Shown here one piece after another: positions 24,274-38,353 of a stretch of 64,000 bases of DNA. The notes beneath the pieces are model-generated. The model was not told where the DNA came from, did not search any database, and saw only the letters and a list, made by a program, of their open reading frames with translations. The stretch is from Tulasnella sp. 424 (lineage: Eukaryota > Basidiomycota > Agaricomycetes > Cantharellales > Tulasnellaceae): positions 62,001 to 126,000 of the forward strand of contig WSUB01000031.1 of assembly GCA_019633425.1 (NCBI GenBank), read 5' to 3'. The position numbers and the translations under genes are program-made. Within the stretch, counting starts at the first letter, position 1; each line of letters begins with the position of its first letter.

Positions 24274-26067
24274 CTACGTATAGGTGAGGGATCGCCCTCC
24301 GAACGACGCGAACAGGAGAAGAGCGAGAAGAGCTGGGAGAAACCAGACCGAAGCGACCGATAAGATATCAGAGAGAGAGGTGAGGTTCTTAATGGCGATC
24401 ATAAGGAGGGACGATTGGAGCAAGAGAGCTGAGTACGCTGTCAATGCATGAGGGAGGGTAAAAGTGATCGACAGCGGACGCAAGCCATGGAAGTAATCTT
24501 CAACTTGCATAATGTAGGCGCTCTAAATGATACGGAAACGATCGAGTAAGCCGCCGTTGTCAGTACGCTCCGAGAAGAAAAAGTTTCGTACAATATCTGG
24601 AGCGGTAGCAAGGCGATCTCTGGAGTGAGCTTGATGAAGGATGAGGGAGATGAGCACCGAAGCTCCCGCCATCGAGGCAGAGATCATGGTTGTCGCGGAT
24701 TGATGCCCTGTTGCGAGCAGAATAGCGTCGGTCCTACGAAACCCAGAGACGTCAATCAACCAGGACGTAAGGCGGAGTCTAACCACCGTCCGACTTACGT
24801 CCAGATGACCAAGCTCTGAATACCGTAGGGAGCAAAGGAAGAGATTTATGCTACTCAGAACTACGAACGATTGTCTAGATACGCTGCGGTTAGCTCACCA
24901 ATACGCCCAACTTGATCCAAATCGCTCGTGCTTCATCAAAGAATCTGTGCCAATGGCGTTGATAGACAACCCTACCGTTCCAGAGTGCCGTCAGGCGGGT
25001 GAAAGTAGGGCGGGACATCCAGAGACAGAATGCTTCGCCCAGGGCGATCTTGAAGCTCAGTTTCTTCTGGGATTGATAATATTCGAAGAGGCCTTGAAGA
25101 CGATCCAGGCGAGGTGAAGTCAAACCATATTGATTAATGTGACGAACTCTCGCTGCAAGGATTTGAAATTGGCGTCAGCGCCCATTGTCAACCTGGAACA
25201 AGTCGCGCCCACATACCGATCATAGCCCAAAGCCTCGCTGAAGGTCAAATTGTCTGATAAGTCAAAAATGCGGATGTAGTCCTGGGGTTAGGCTTACCGA
25301 TGGAAACGACTCTGTAAGGGACATGCTCGTTATGGTCGCAAGCTAAACAAGGTGCCCCGTTAGTTACCTCATTTGACCACTTGATCGATCCTCTTACTCT
25401 TGAATCTTTCCAAAATGCTCGTATACTCGGCGCATTCTTTTGCGCTCCAAGGGCAGGTGGAGCCTGGTGACGTCAAATCGTCTAAGACGCCGTCGAGAGT
25501 CCCAAGTTAACGCCGGTCCTCTCATTAAAAGAAATTTCCTCACCGATGGCCCCATGTCCGAGGATTCCTTTCAACTCGTCCTCGGCGTCAGCCCAGTAAA
25601 TCTGGTGGCAAGGGAAGTTTTCGACGTGATTCCAGTACTCTCCGGTTAAAGCGGATTCTAAACAGAAAACGAAGTTGTGATTGAACAAGAATGTCACGGT
25701 CAAGAACGGGTCACAGTCGCGTCTGGAAGCGAACTCACTCAAGAAGCCGTCTGTTTCGAAGGGGTCCAGCCCCAATTCAACGGTACTGGTCGCACGTGCC
25801 CAAAAGACCTGCCGGTTTGTATGGTCGATATAGCAATAATGCACGGCATTCTTCCCATCTCCCGGTATATTCAAGTAGATTTCAATTGTGTTGTCCCCTT
25901 GGGCGGATCCGAGTGCTTCGAGAAGGGCGGTTGCAGCCTGCTCCAAAATCCTCGCGGTGGTAGGGTTCACGGGGCTAACTGGAGTAACCGCCCTCAATCT
26001 AGGCAGGCGATAATACTTATCGCCCTCAGGATGAACGTGACATTCCCACCCCTGAATGAGAATGGGG
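24274..26067 (-). CDS. WW-like protein with membrane tail, copy 5
   Basis: Fifth and most isolated paralogue. The first clear exon holds the WW-like motif GWECHVHPEGDKYYRLP. YCYIDHTNRQVFW, EYWNHVENFPCHQ, a DDLTSPGSTCPWSAKEC exon, RHINQYGLTSPRLDRLQGL and ALWNGRVVYQRHW follow. The C-terminal part has ATTMISASMAGASVLISLIL, the shared SRDRLATAPDI splice junction, and a last exon (24510-24274) with YFHGLRPLSITFTLPHALTA. The last exon also contains two hydrophobic stretches (LLLQSSLLMIAI; VWFLPALLALLLF). The start is uncertain; acceptors near 26052 and 26068 both fit. Long gene-free sequence flanks it on both sides. No frame break was seen in the chained exons. Confidence 0.73.
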
Positions 26068-29000
26068 CTGTGAGAAACACGCGGCGTAGCGACGGATCAG
26101 TGTTGTTCGCTGTGTCCCGAACAAAGATTTAGCTCACGCCGAAAAGGAGGCAACCCGCGTCCAGGCAGGGATGAGTTGAACTTTATTCATAGCAACTGTG
26201 TTTGCGGCACTGTATGTTGGATCGAACACGTTAGGCACGCCAAACGCAAAAGGGCACAAAAGCCTGGTGCTTACACATAGACTGGCTGATTGTAGCGATT
26301 ATTCGTTGAGGGGAGAACTGGGACCAAGGTGAAGGGACCTGGCGCATCACGGATCAACTTTTTGGCACGTAGAGCAGGTTCAGATAACGCGATAGCTACC
26401 TTGGCGAGCGCTCTGGACTTCATTGGTGACTTTCTCGGATGTTGCAGACATATCGATTTCGGAACTGGCGTCAGTCCGAATAGAAATCGTTGGTCAGGCC
26501 AAACACGCGAAACGTCGTAGCCGTTGTATACAGACCTCTTCCACAAAACCTAAGGATGACCAAGATTTAGCACAAGAGTTTCGAGGGGTTCTGAGGTGAA
26601 GGGAATAGAGTGGTTAGCTCCGGGTTGGACACCGTGTGAGGGGACACATCGCGGAGCTGAGGGCTCCCAGACTGCGGTTTTAGCCAGGAACAGCGAAACT
26701 CACGGGACGGAGGGCTGTTGAGCGAGATGAGTTAGAGCTGGGGACACTACTGAAGTCAAAAATGTTCAAGGTGATTCGCCTTGCCTGCTGCTGTTAAGTA
26801 TACCGTCAAATTCTCCATAGAAAAATGGAATGTTCGAAGGAGCGCACAGGAGGCTTGACCCGAAACGATGGAGACGCCGCGCCTTCGCTTGAAGCAGGGA
26901 GAGGAACGACGACGTTACGACGTGCCGCCCCCGAAAGCTGTACTGTACTACTTATATCCTCATTCGCCTTGACAGAAGTTTCACAAAGCCCCTGATGTTA
27001 CGCAGAAGATGAGCGCAGCAGTCTCGCGGCCCTCAACCTTCCTCATCCAATTTCGAACGCTGGTTCGCCCCCTCTGGATCTATCAGACTATACGACGTTC
27101 CAGCCTCACCCCTCTCTGGCAAACCGAGGACTGCAGTGACCACCGCTCACTCAATTTCACTCTACGATGAGCGTTTCTCAAGGTAAGGCTCCTCAAGCGG
27201 CTCTCCCCATTTCACCTTGGCAAGTTGGAAGCAAACAACTTGGTGTCCAGGGAGCTATTGGTGCCCTCACTTTCGATCCATGAGAACATACCGACTTGAG
27301 GTCGCCGTGGCATATTGGGGTTGATGAGCTTACGCTCAGTCTCGATTGCAACGTTTGCCCAACCGTGACCTTGTGCCTTCGCGATCACTCGGGATTGATT
27401 TTCGATCTACCGATGGTTGTGGCGGAGCCAGACATGAAGGGCATATCCAGGGCGAAGGGCGCAGCTCGTCTCGTCTTTGGTGCTGGACAGTTCGATCTCT
27501 CGCGTACGTGGTTTGTGGTTTGTGTTTGCTCGCAAGTCAACCGGACGGAAATGCTCCGACAGGGTCCGAACCCCAAAAGGCTGGCACTTACGAAAGCTTA
27601 TTGCCACCAAGACCGCCGCATGATAAAATACCTCATCGGCTAGGGATACCGATCACTTACCGAGCGGCTACTGCTTTTCTTGTGCGAGTGAAACCGGTTG
27701 TCTTTGGGTCCTCAAGGTGTCACCGGATGGTCCACGGGGGACCCTCTCGTAAACGCGGACTTTGAGAACAAGCAACGCAGAAGAGTCTAATATCTTTTCA
27801 GTGTTATCCCTCAGTTTGATTGCGTAATACTCGAGCCGACATCGCACGACAAACTTCAAGTGTTGTGATTTAAGTACGAACCCCACTCGCTTGTGCACAT
27901 CTCTTTGTAATAATGAGGCGAAATGTGAGCCCAATGGGGCGCTATGCTGCCGTCTGCATGGAACACCAATTCATAGAATGCAACAAAGTGATATCCAGTA
28001 TTCTAAGCGATGTTCTACGAAGCAAGATGAATTCTGACGTGGTTCTCGTCCAATTCACTCTACTCGACAAGAGCGGGGTGCGGATAGACGTGGAAAAGGG
28101 GCTGTCTGGAAGAACCCCTGGTGTAAAATACCGCCATGTCTCGGCGCTAGGATCCCCGTCTGTGGAGACCTGGAACGGCGAGGTGCCATTTATCCCTTAT
28201 TCTGGCTCTGGGAGAATGTTTAAGCGACTAGCCTGCTCAAAGGCCGTTAGTCAGCTTTAACCGCAGCACACCACTCAAGAACAACCTTAGGCAGGTATCA
28301 AGATGAACCACTTCCGCCTCCTATGTTTACGTTGCTGTCTTTGCGTGGCTACAACTGGGAGGTACCGCAGATCCGTTGCGAATTCATGCCCCAACTTTGG
28401 AGCGTGTTGCTTTGGATGCGGGCCGTGAAGGCGGCCCGGCGACCCCTCATTACGCGTTGCATTCCGTGCATACTTCTTTTTGTGGAAAAAAAAAAAGGAT
28501 GAAAAGAACGTTTGGGTGTTCTAAATGCACCTCCGCCAAAGCCACCCCTGCATTCCCTCCCTGGTGCAAATGTGATTGCAGACAAGGGCCGTTCTATCTT
28601 AATTTGACTAATTCCCGTCTTCGTCACTCGGCACACTGGGGACAATTGCGGCGGTTCGGATTCAGGGCTTTTGTTTCGCGGCGATTTTGCCTAATTGAGG
28701 CCCGTATTCCGCAGTTGAGCAAGGCATGGGTGTGATTTAACACTGCTTGATTGGTTCGACACTCCTCGAAAGCCGTCACTGCGGTGCTAACTAAGGCTTG
28801 GTGCGATTCGAGGTTGCTAGTCCTAAATTGGCCTTCTTGCTTGCATGGGAGACGTGATTGCTTCGAGTTCTCATCACATTTAATGCACTACACCTCGAAT
28901 TCTGACGATTTGCGGGTTAGTGGCCAAAGCAGGCTACTATAAGGTTGAGGGACTCTCCTGAAGGCCTCCAGCTAATCAAGCGCCTTCCTCAGACCTCTCA

Positions 29001-31393
29001 GCGACGGAGGTCCCCTGTTTCGTAGCATAGGATATTTCAAAAGAATGCATGGCACGCAACAGCGCAGATTATTCCTTGCCCAGCCGGTACCACACTTGAG
29101 AGGAGCAACGCGCGAGCTTCCCCTATGGAACGGTCGGATAATACTTTCCTGGGAACATCCCGACTGCCATGCCCCATTTCTGAAACAATCCGCGAGCGGT
29201 GAAAACGACTTTGCCGCCTTGGTTTCAGCTGGAGGCCTCCCATCGGAGTGGCTGAAGCCGGTAGTCCGAAAGCACCGCACCCACTTTCCAAAAGAAGAAC
29301 TCCTGGCCGATACGAGCCCCAAACAGCGCCGTACCACCCACAATTAGCGATGGATATCAATTCGGTTTCCTCATGGCCAAACGCTGTCTCTTTGGGAGCA
29401 CCCTCCGTCTAGTCACTGCGTCCCGACACCGCATTAACCCCTAGACTATTGAGTCAGCTGAAACAGACGCCTTAAATTCGCGTTGTAATTTCGGGAGCGA
29501 GCAACGCTCCTAACACGCTACTTCCGGTCCCCTCATGTTCCGTCGAGCTCATTAGGATAGGTTGTCCCTAAACACCCGCCGAAATTGCTCCCGACTTGGT
29601 CATTCTTGACTCATCTAGTTTTCCGCTTTCCTGATCACCGATCATTGCCATCTTCCAAAACGACGATAGAAGGTGACGTTGGGGTTGCATGGCGAACCCG
29701 AGATCTTATAGCTTCGTCATGAAAGTAAGCATGCTCGCTCATTCCACGGCATTCCCGTGCCTTTTCGTGTAGGGAAACGCGTGTGAAACACGTTCTACAC
29801 AGCCTCAAAACTCGGGAGAACCCTGAGTATCGCTCATCGGCAATTGCCGCGAGGGTGAAATCGGAGGTACTCCACAGCTCTGATTCGTCACTAAGCCTGA
29901 GAAACGCCAACAAAGGGGGAGGTCGGCCATGTCCGGAATCCGAATATTCAGCGGATGTGTTGGAAATGGCGCCCATGTCCAGGGCATGTTCGAATTCGAG
30001 AATCCTATGTAGTTTTCTCAGCTAAAATCAAGCCGATTAGCTTATTTAGGAGAAAATGATCGAGACGTGTTTTGGATTTTGGAAAACATTATCACTCTCC
30101 CCTTGCAACGATGTTCGCCTGGTGGACCGTGACCGTTGCAGGACTCCTCTGCCCTGGTTCCCACGGGTCACGCTCTGTGCCCTATTCTACGCCTCGTCCC
30201 AAAGGAATGCTGTATTGTCTTCGCTGATCTCTGCAATACCATATAGTCGCTCCATTTGATGCCGGGTGTCTCTTGCTACCCTTGCTCACTTAGAGCTCTG
30301 ACCAATACCGTCTCTCTCGCCAATTTATGTATCTCTTGGCTCCCTTGTCACGTTGCGGTCAGTTATTTCCTTCTTACTAAAACGTACAGTTTCCATATAT
30401 CGTATCAATATTTCTTGAGATTGTTCGTTTCCTCCTTTTTAACCGGTCTCAGTGCTTCAGCCATGCATTCCAGTCTTCGCCACTCGCTAAGTCGTCTGAG
30501 GGACGGAGCATCCGCCAATCCGAGGCGCTCATTGGATATGTAGGCGATACTAGTGCTTTAAAGTGGGTCACTCTCCCGCAGATTCGGTCTGTTTGGCACC
30601 GCCACACACGGTTGCCTAGAACCGCGATTCGGCTATGCAGTCTTCCGCCTTAACCCCGGCTATTAGTATATTAAAATTCGGCTCTGAGGATTCTAGCGCA
30701 AGATGTCACTGTACCATTCATACTATACTGTTATAGGACGAGGTCACTATCTAACCCCATCCTTCAGCGTGGTCTCTCGAGTCTGGGTAAAGTTAACATG
30801 TAAGCCCTGGTCCGGAGCGAGGTACCTTCGCTAATGGGGGAGGGAGAGCGTGACAAAGTGCGCGTCGAAGGGGTGACTCTCCCCCCGGCTTCTTCCCTCA
30901 CTGCCATTTCGCTGTAGCTCTTTGTAGCAGTATAAGCTTTATGGCTCCTTTTTCTAACATCCATCTCAAGTTTCAAGGCGAAAGTACAAAATCAATGCCA
31001 ATTGTCGTGCCCAGTCACAATCACGACCATCCCGATTTTCCTTCATAACTCTTCCCCTAAAACAACACGGAGGAGAAATCTCATGTACAGAGCTCGCGCT
31101 GGAGCTACGTAAGGGGCTTACATCCAGTTACATCCGTGAGCCTAAGTCTGTCGAAAGCGAGGCGGAAGTAACTTTGAAGCTGTTTGTGCGTGTGGCGTGT
31201 CTACCTTAAGATTTTTCTACACTCGCTCTCCACCCCACCCCGCCCAAACTCAAACTCATGGCAGGTTTCAATCTCTCCAAAGGCGGTTCTAAGAAGGCTC
31301 TGCTGACAAGTTTGGTGATGATTTCAGCGAATATCGGTCCTGCACCATCAACCCTCCATCCACCTCCCCTCCCGAAGCGGGGATCCGACCCCG
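26068..31393. other. Mostly gene-free stretch before the housekeeping block
   Basis: No recognised gene, apart from a possible gene start at 27169 listed separately. A poly-A run of 12 bases lies near 28486. Frames at 26271-26546 (minus) and 27913-28260 (plus) are protein-like over short parts but have no motif. This is where the gene-poor left part of the window ends. Confidence 0.45.
27169..27285 (+). CDS. Possible gene start, 38 codons
   Basis: The ATG at 27169 follows a 150-bp pyrimidine-rich leader and a TATATCC-like box near 26953, which is how genes begin elsewhere in this window. The frame reads MSVSQGKAPQAALPISPW and continues to a TGA after LTFDP. A GTAAGG donor directly after MSVSQ would start an intron, but I could not find a matching second exon. 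It could be a small gene, a broken gene, or the first exon of something I cannot trace. Confidence 0.25.
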
Positions 31394-33139
31394 GTGTCAC
31401 GAAACCTTGACCCACTCTCGCATCCGTTTTCAAAGGCCCGGGAGCGTGCAAGAGCATTAAATGCTGCCAAGCTAGACAGAATGTTTGCCAAGCCCTTCCT
31501 CGGCGCTCTCGACGGGCACATCGATGGTGTCTATAGCATGGCAAGGAAACCTGGCGTCCTCAACCTGATTGCCAGTGGAGCCGGCGACGGAGGTGAGTGC
31601 CCATCAACATCTAAAACGGCAGTGATCCGAGCTTACCATTCTATTCAAGGTATTATCGTGCACGACTTGCCTACTCGAACAAAACTCCTCCGTTTCCCAG
31701 CTGCTCACAAGGGGGTCGTGTCGGGTCTGTGCTTTACCGATGACGGAAGAATCTTGAGTTGCGGAGTTGATCGATTAGTAAAACTCTGGGATGCGAAGAC
31801 CACTTCTGATGGTGACGGACTCGTCGATGATGAAGAGGCGAGGGTAACGGTTCGTCTTCTCCCTTCCCTCCGGGTGTTGTGGCTTATTTAAAGTTGTGTT
31901 CCAGAGAGAGTCTCTTGCGACTTTTTCCGGAAGTACAGCATTCAAGTTTGTTCATTCAGCTTCTCGACTGGTACTCAACCTCCTAAATCTATTTTCTGGC
32001 CCTTAGTGCTATCGATCACCATCGTTCGGATCAATTATTCGCCACAGGTTCAGACGTAGTTCACATTTGGGACGAAAATAAGTACGGCGTCTCCTTTTCT
32101 TGAACGGTTGAGAAGACTTGCTTAGCTGGTGCAACGCCCAAAACCCGTCGACTCACAGGTCATCTCCTATATCAACTTTAAGTTTTCCAACCTCAACAGA
32201 AAACATCACCGCTTTGAAGTTCAACTGGTCGGAATCCTCTGTTCTCGCTACTACAGGTACCGATAGAACATTCACCCTCTACGATATCCGAACAGCAAAA
32301 GCGGAGCGGCGACTGGTTCTTAATGTAAGCTTTGAAGCCGTCACTATCCCTCCCCCTGGTCTGACTTTAATTTGTGATCTAGTTCCGCTGCAATGCTCTC
32401 TCCTGGAACCCTACGTTCCCCACTCGTGTTCTTTTAGCTTCCGAAGACCATAATCTCTACACATTCGATATACGGAACCTCTCCAAACCCACAGCGGCCT
32501 ACAGAGGACACGTTGCTGCTGTTATGTGCTGTGACTGGAGCCCCACGGGGGATGAGTTCGCTAGCGGAGGGTGGGACAGAACATTGAGAATATGGAGAGA
32601 CCAAGAAAGGACTAGTAGGGACATCTACCATGGGAAGCGAATGCAGAGGTTTGTAGTCCAGAGCATCGCCTGCAGTACAAAGGAATGCTCACATACTCTC
32701 TTACCCGTTCCTTCATAGGATATTCTGTACCACTTACACGAATGACTCACGATTCATTCTCACTGGTTCTGACGATGGGAATGTTCGAATGTGGAAGGCA
32801 CGTGCTTCGGAGCGGTTGGGGGTTACTCACGGTCGCGACGAGTCTGCCCGACTATATCGGGATAAATTGAGAGAGCAGTGGAAGCATGACGCCGAAGTTG
32901 GAAGGATCAACAGGTATGACCCGCTTGTCGTCATTGTTTGCTGCTATCGTCGTTCACTCAAAACTTGTGTTCAATCCAGACGCCGATACCTACCTAAATC
33001 CGTATACCGGGCTGCTCAGACCAAGACCGAGATGATCCGTGCTCGTCAAGATCGTGAGGGAAGATTAAGAGAGTCCGGCGCGAAGGAGGGCGAAGTGAAG
33101 ACTGAGATCAGCAAGGTTGTCATTCAAGAGCAAGAGTAA
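31394..33139 (+). CDS. SOF1: Sof1/DCAF13-type WD40 ribosome biogenesis protein
   Basis: WD40 protein of the U3 snoRNP/small-subunit processome, needed for 18S rRNA maturation in the nucleolus. Diagnostic Sof1 sequence opens the recognisable part: RNLDPLSHPF..ARALNAAKLDRMFAKPF, then a repeat series (GHIDGVYSMARKPG; AHKGVVSGLCFTDDGRILSC; LATTGTDRTFTLYDIR; FRCNALSWNPTFP; GHVAAVMCCDWSPTGDEFASG). RFILTGSDDGNVRMWKARASE closes the propeller. The C-terminus (RRYLPKSVYRAAQ..VVIQEQE) matches the family's conserved Sof1 tail. Exons are joined by short introns, for example ends at 31592, 31849, 31945, 32324 and 32648. Family members start with a MKxKxxxR-type segment, but I cannot find it. Open frame extends upstream of 31394 (GTG) to an acceptor near 31328, so a first exon is missing from my model or has diverged. 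Confidence 0.88.
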
Positions 33140-36100
33140 CAAATTTCGTCGTTCGCGTTGAGCTTTGTGCGCTGTGTTCAGTGGCCAGTTTTCTTTATTA
33201 CCCGCAGCCGGCCTACCTACCTTACCCCACCCAATTTATTTTTAGCTTTGCCCTCGAGAAATATAACCGGTCCGACGTTGTATAATAAAGATATGTTGTT
33301 GTTTTCGACGTCTGTTGATACATCGTGGCCGCCGAACCCAGCTCCCCCAGAGAGGTCGAACTGCCGTGAGCTATGTATCATCTCAATTTTCAAAGGTATG
33401 TTATTATAGATGCAATACCGCGCGCGTAGAAGTACATAGAGATGATCCACCAGTTTCCGATCGTGCCTGTGGGCCTCACCCCCTCCCCCAACCCTACACA
33501 GCTCGATACCTAGTCGTCTTGCTATCGATTCCACACCTCTGACTACAATAAAACCGGCGTTTTTCTTACTAGGAGCCAATTCCTCAACTCGATCACTGTA
33601 GGGGTGCTGAAGCCAGGAAGCGGTGCTGCACTGATAAAGATCTTTCTATGTAGAATATTAATGGTGTGATAGAATCCGAGTAGGAAACCCCAGCTAGCAC
33701 AGAGGGACCTGAAGCGTCGATCACCCGTGCTCTGGCCTCTTGACAGGTGTCAGACGCCCTGCACGATAAGGCTAATCGCCTGATGCAAATCGTTGCGTAT
33801 CACGACGTCATCAGACTGCTTTGATATCGCTGACTACTGGGTTGTGGGTGTACAAGTGAACTCCCTTTTAATTGCAATAAGCTCAGCTGACCTATGAAAG
33901 TGCGCTGCTCTAAGAAGCAAGGTTCTTTATCTTTATGAGTGGGGAGGACTGTCGATCGAGAAGGAAGGGGGTGGGGGTGAGCTCGCTGCATGACGTCTGA
34001 CGCACCGCCTTCAGTGCGTGCCCGGTGGTTCCACCCCAGCTCGAGCAGGCCTTATAGCCAGAAGACCCAAGAAAATATTCAAAATCCAGAATTGCTTTTC
34101 CTAAAAGTCTCCCATATAGTTATCCTGTTCATCGCCGTAGTCTAGCGTTTCGTGGCGCAATTAGTTAGAATTGTACGAAGCTCTAGGTTCTACTCTCACT
34201 CTAGGTCGATATTTTGCTCCTTCGTATAGAGAAATGCGAGAACCCCAGTTTTCTGTAGACATGCTGATGCTGACGGCGAGATTGCGGTTGCTATCTTCTC
34301 TCGATATCTTCTCCCAATGGGAGTCACCTCATTGAACTTCTGGAACCTCACGCTTGAATTAAGCGACAGTGACCATATGAGATGGGATTTGATATTATCA
34401 GGTCATGCGATGGGTTAGAACCCTTCTTCGCGACTGCTCTGCATCTGTCCTAGTTATCGGCCACCAATCTCCTCTCGCAAAAGCCTAGCTTTTCTAGGAC
34501 GCTCGTCAGCATCCCCGTGTACCATGGCACTGAGTGGAGCTACCCAATCACATTTACACGTCATCGGAGGATTTGAAATGAAGAAACGATGGCCAGAATC
34601 GTTGGCCACCGAGGGCAGCCCACGATAAGCCCCTTGGGGTACCTGGGCTAAACCGCCCGAGGGTGAAGGCGTTGAGCAGGGCTTGAATTCCTAACGTTAT
34701 TAATCTTTTCCTACGGACGTGTTTTCTTCCAGTATTGCCAAATTGTTGTTAGAGAAATTTTCTTTCGTCTCTCTATCAGAAGAGTAATTCCAAACCTCTT
34801 AGTTGACTGCTGCACAACCTAAAAGAGTTGGGGGAGTCGGGCCCAGCGAGTACCCAGAAACGAAGACAGAGACTGACAAAGAAAGTATATATTTCATTCA
34901 GTCTAATGTATCTATGCCATATTCGCTGGCCACCTTCAGAGTGAGGCCGTACTTTTGTGCAAGACACCTCAATGCCCAAGTCATCTAAACCTAGAAATAC
35001 GTCTAGAATACGAAAAGAGGAGGTTCTCTTGCTCTGGGCTCGTTGCTGCTACTAGTATACTAGTAACGAAAGCCTAAGGTGTCGTACAGAGTTACCTTGA
35101 AGGCGAGTAGTGAGGGGAAGCTGGTGAGCCAGCTGGGGGGATTTTAGAAGCATCAAAGAAGGGAGATCTGGAGTACCGGAAAAAGAGAGTGGAGGTGGAC
35201 AACTGAAATTTGATTCATGGCGTGTTGGTGCGCAATGCCCGTCTTCCAGAACAGAAAGCAGAGATTTCAAAATGCGTAAAGCCACCGAATTCATGGCTTC
35301 CCCATTGCCTCAGATTGCCGCATGTAATGCGGGGAAGGTGATCGCAAGGGTTTCATTCGAGAAACGAGTATAAGGTTGCCGCGGATGCAGCTAATTTCGA
35401 TCCCGAATGTGTGTGACATACCATTTGCCGGCTGGGATCGGCTTCCGCCGCTTGACCCTACGGGCATGAGTCTAAGCGGAGCCTTGCATAGAACCCCGAA
35501 GCCATTACTGCTGCGTCCTCGAGGTGCGTCCTACTGGGCGGATGATCGCAGACCGAAGCAGAAGACATAACGGCTGCTTCTGCAGCACGCGGATTCGAAG
35601 CTCAGCTGTACGACGAGAAGTTGGGGATGGAACACATCGCACAATCGGAAGTTGAGGCATAATCAAAGTACCGGGAAGAGAGTGGCCGACTTCCATAGAC
35701 AACGGGGAAAGAGACGAACGATTACCCGACTCTGGCCACAAGGATACGACGCCACAATAATGACGGCGAATCTAGCGCAAACAATGAATGTCACCATTCC
35801 ATGGTATCGATTCCCTCTGTCCCACATGCCAGTTGATCACTCTCCCATGTGGTTGCAGTTGCCACGCAGTTAGCCATGTCGAAGACCGCTGCTTATCAAA
35901 TAATGCATCGTGGAAGTCGGTCACAGTCCAGTTGTCGAGCAAGTGTCAAGCCCATGGGGAGAGAAAAATAATAAAAATGTAGTAAAACAGACCGACCCAG
36001 TTAGCAAGTAGTTGCCGCTCACACAGACAGTCTTTGGGTGTTGTTAGGGCCCGGCTGCCGTGGTGAGAGAATGTGACGGAACCAGAAATTTGTTGAGCAG

Positions 36101-36747
36101 CATCGCGAAAGAGCAACAAGTTATGACAAACATCGTCGTAAACAGCGTGCGTGATTTGCCATATGCATGTAATACGTATGCTCTATCCTGTTGGCGACCA
36201 CTCAAAGAGGTGGTTAGGTGGTGGAGCCTTGTGTTGTTGGCACTGATGTTAGCAAGTCTAGAGTTGAATCGTACGAAAATACTCGAATTCTCTGAGAATA
36301 GCAAAATAAGCCGTTTCACCTTTAAGATCTCTCCATTATTTGGCGAGGTCGTGCTAGTGATACGGGGATCGGGCCTGGGAGGGGGAGCTGAGTGACATCT
36401 GTTAACTGCATGTTTGAGAAGAGACGGGAGCGATCGAGGACGGCGCTTAAGCCTAATTCTGCACGGGGCCGGAAAAGGATGTACCGAACGACCTTGGATT
36501 TTAAAACCTCGCATCTTCTAGCTATATAAATCAAGGACCTTACATCGACATAGTACGCGCTGGCTCTACGTACAAGGAAATGTAGCAATTGTGGCTGTAG
36601 AGTAGATCGCCGTGTCAGGAACATCAGCAACCCCTGACTCGGTCCAAGTTACAATCTTGAGCGCATCTACACCCTTGGCCTCGCTGCCTATCTCCCATCT
36701 CCACTTCAATCCCTCTTCTTCAACATCAAAAACAGTCCCTTTTCAAA
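33140..36747. other. 3.6-kb stretch without recognised gene
   Basis: Begins with the Sof1 3' flank. Open frames on both strands between 33.2 and 36.6 kb show no motifs and no splice chains. The last 120 bases are a pyrimidine-rich leader for the GDP-fucose synthase gene. Confidence 0.5.

Positions 36748-38353
<1,606 letters not shown>

Noticed and set aside
28303..28428. 41-codon Cys-rich frame beginning MNHFRLLCLRCC
   Set aside because: The Cys richness looks like a secreted peptide, but the spacing fits no known family, there is no leader, and short frames like this are frequent.
1..31393. Transposon or retroelement remnants filling the gene-poor part
   Set aside because: I looked for transposase, reverse-transcriptase or integrase motifs and for long terminal repeats and saw none; a repeat library search would be needed to exclude old copies.
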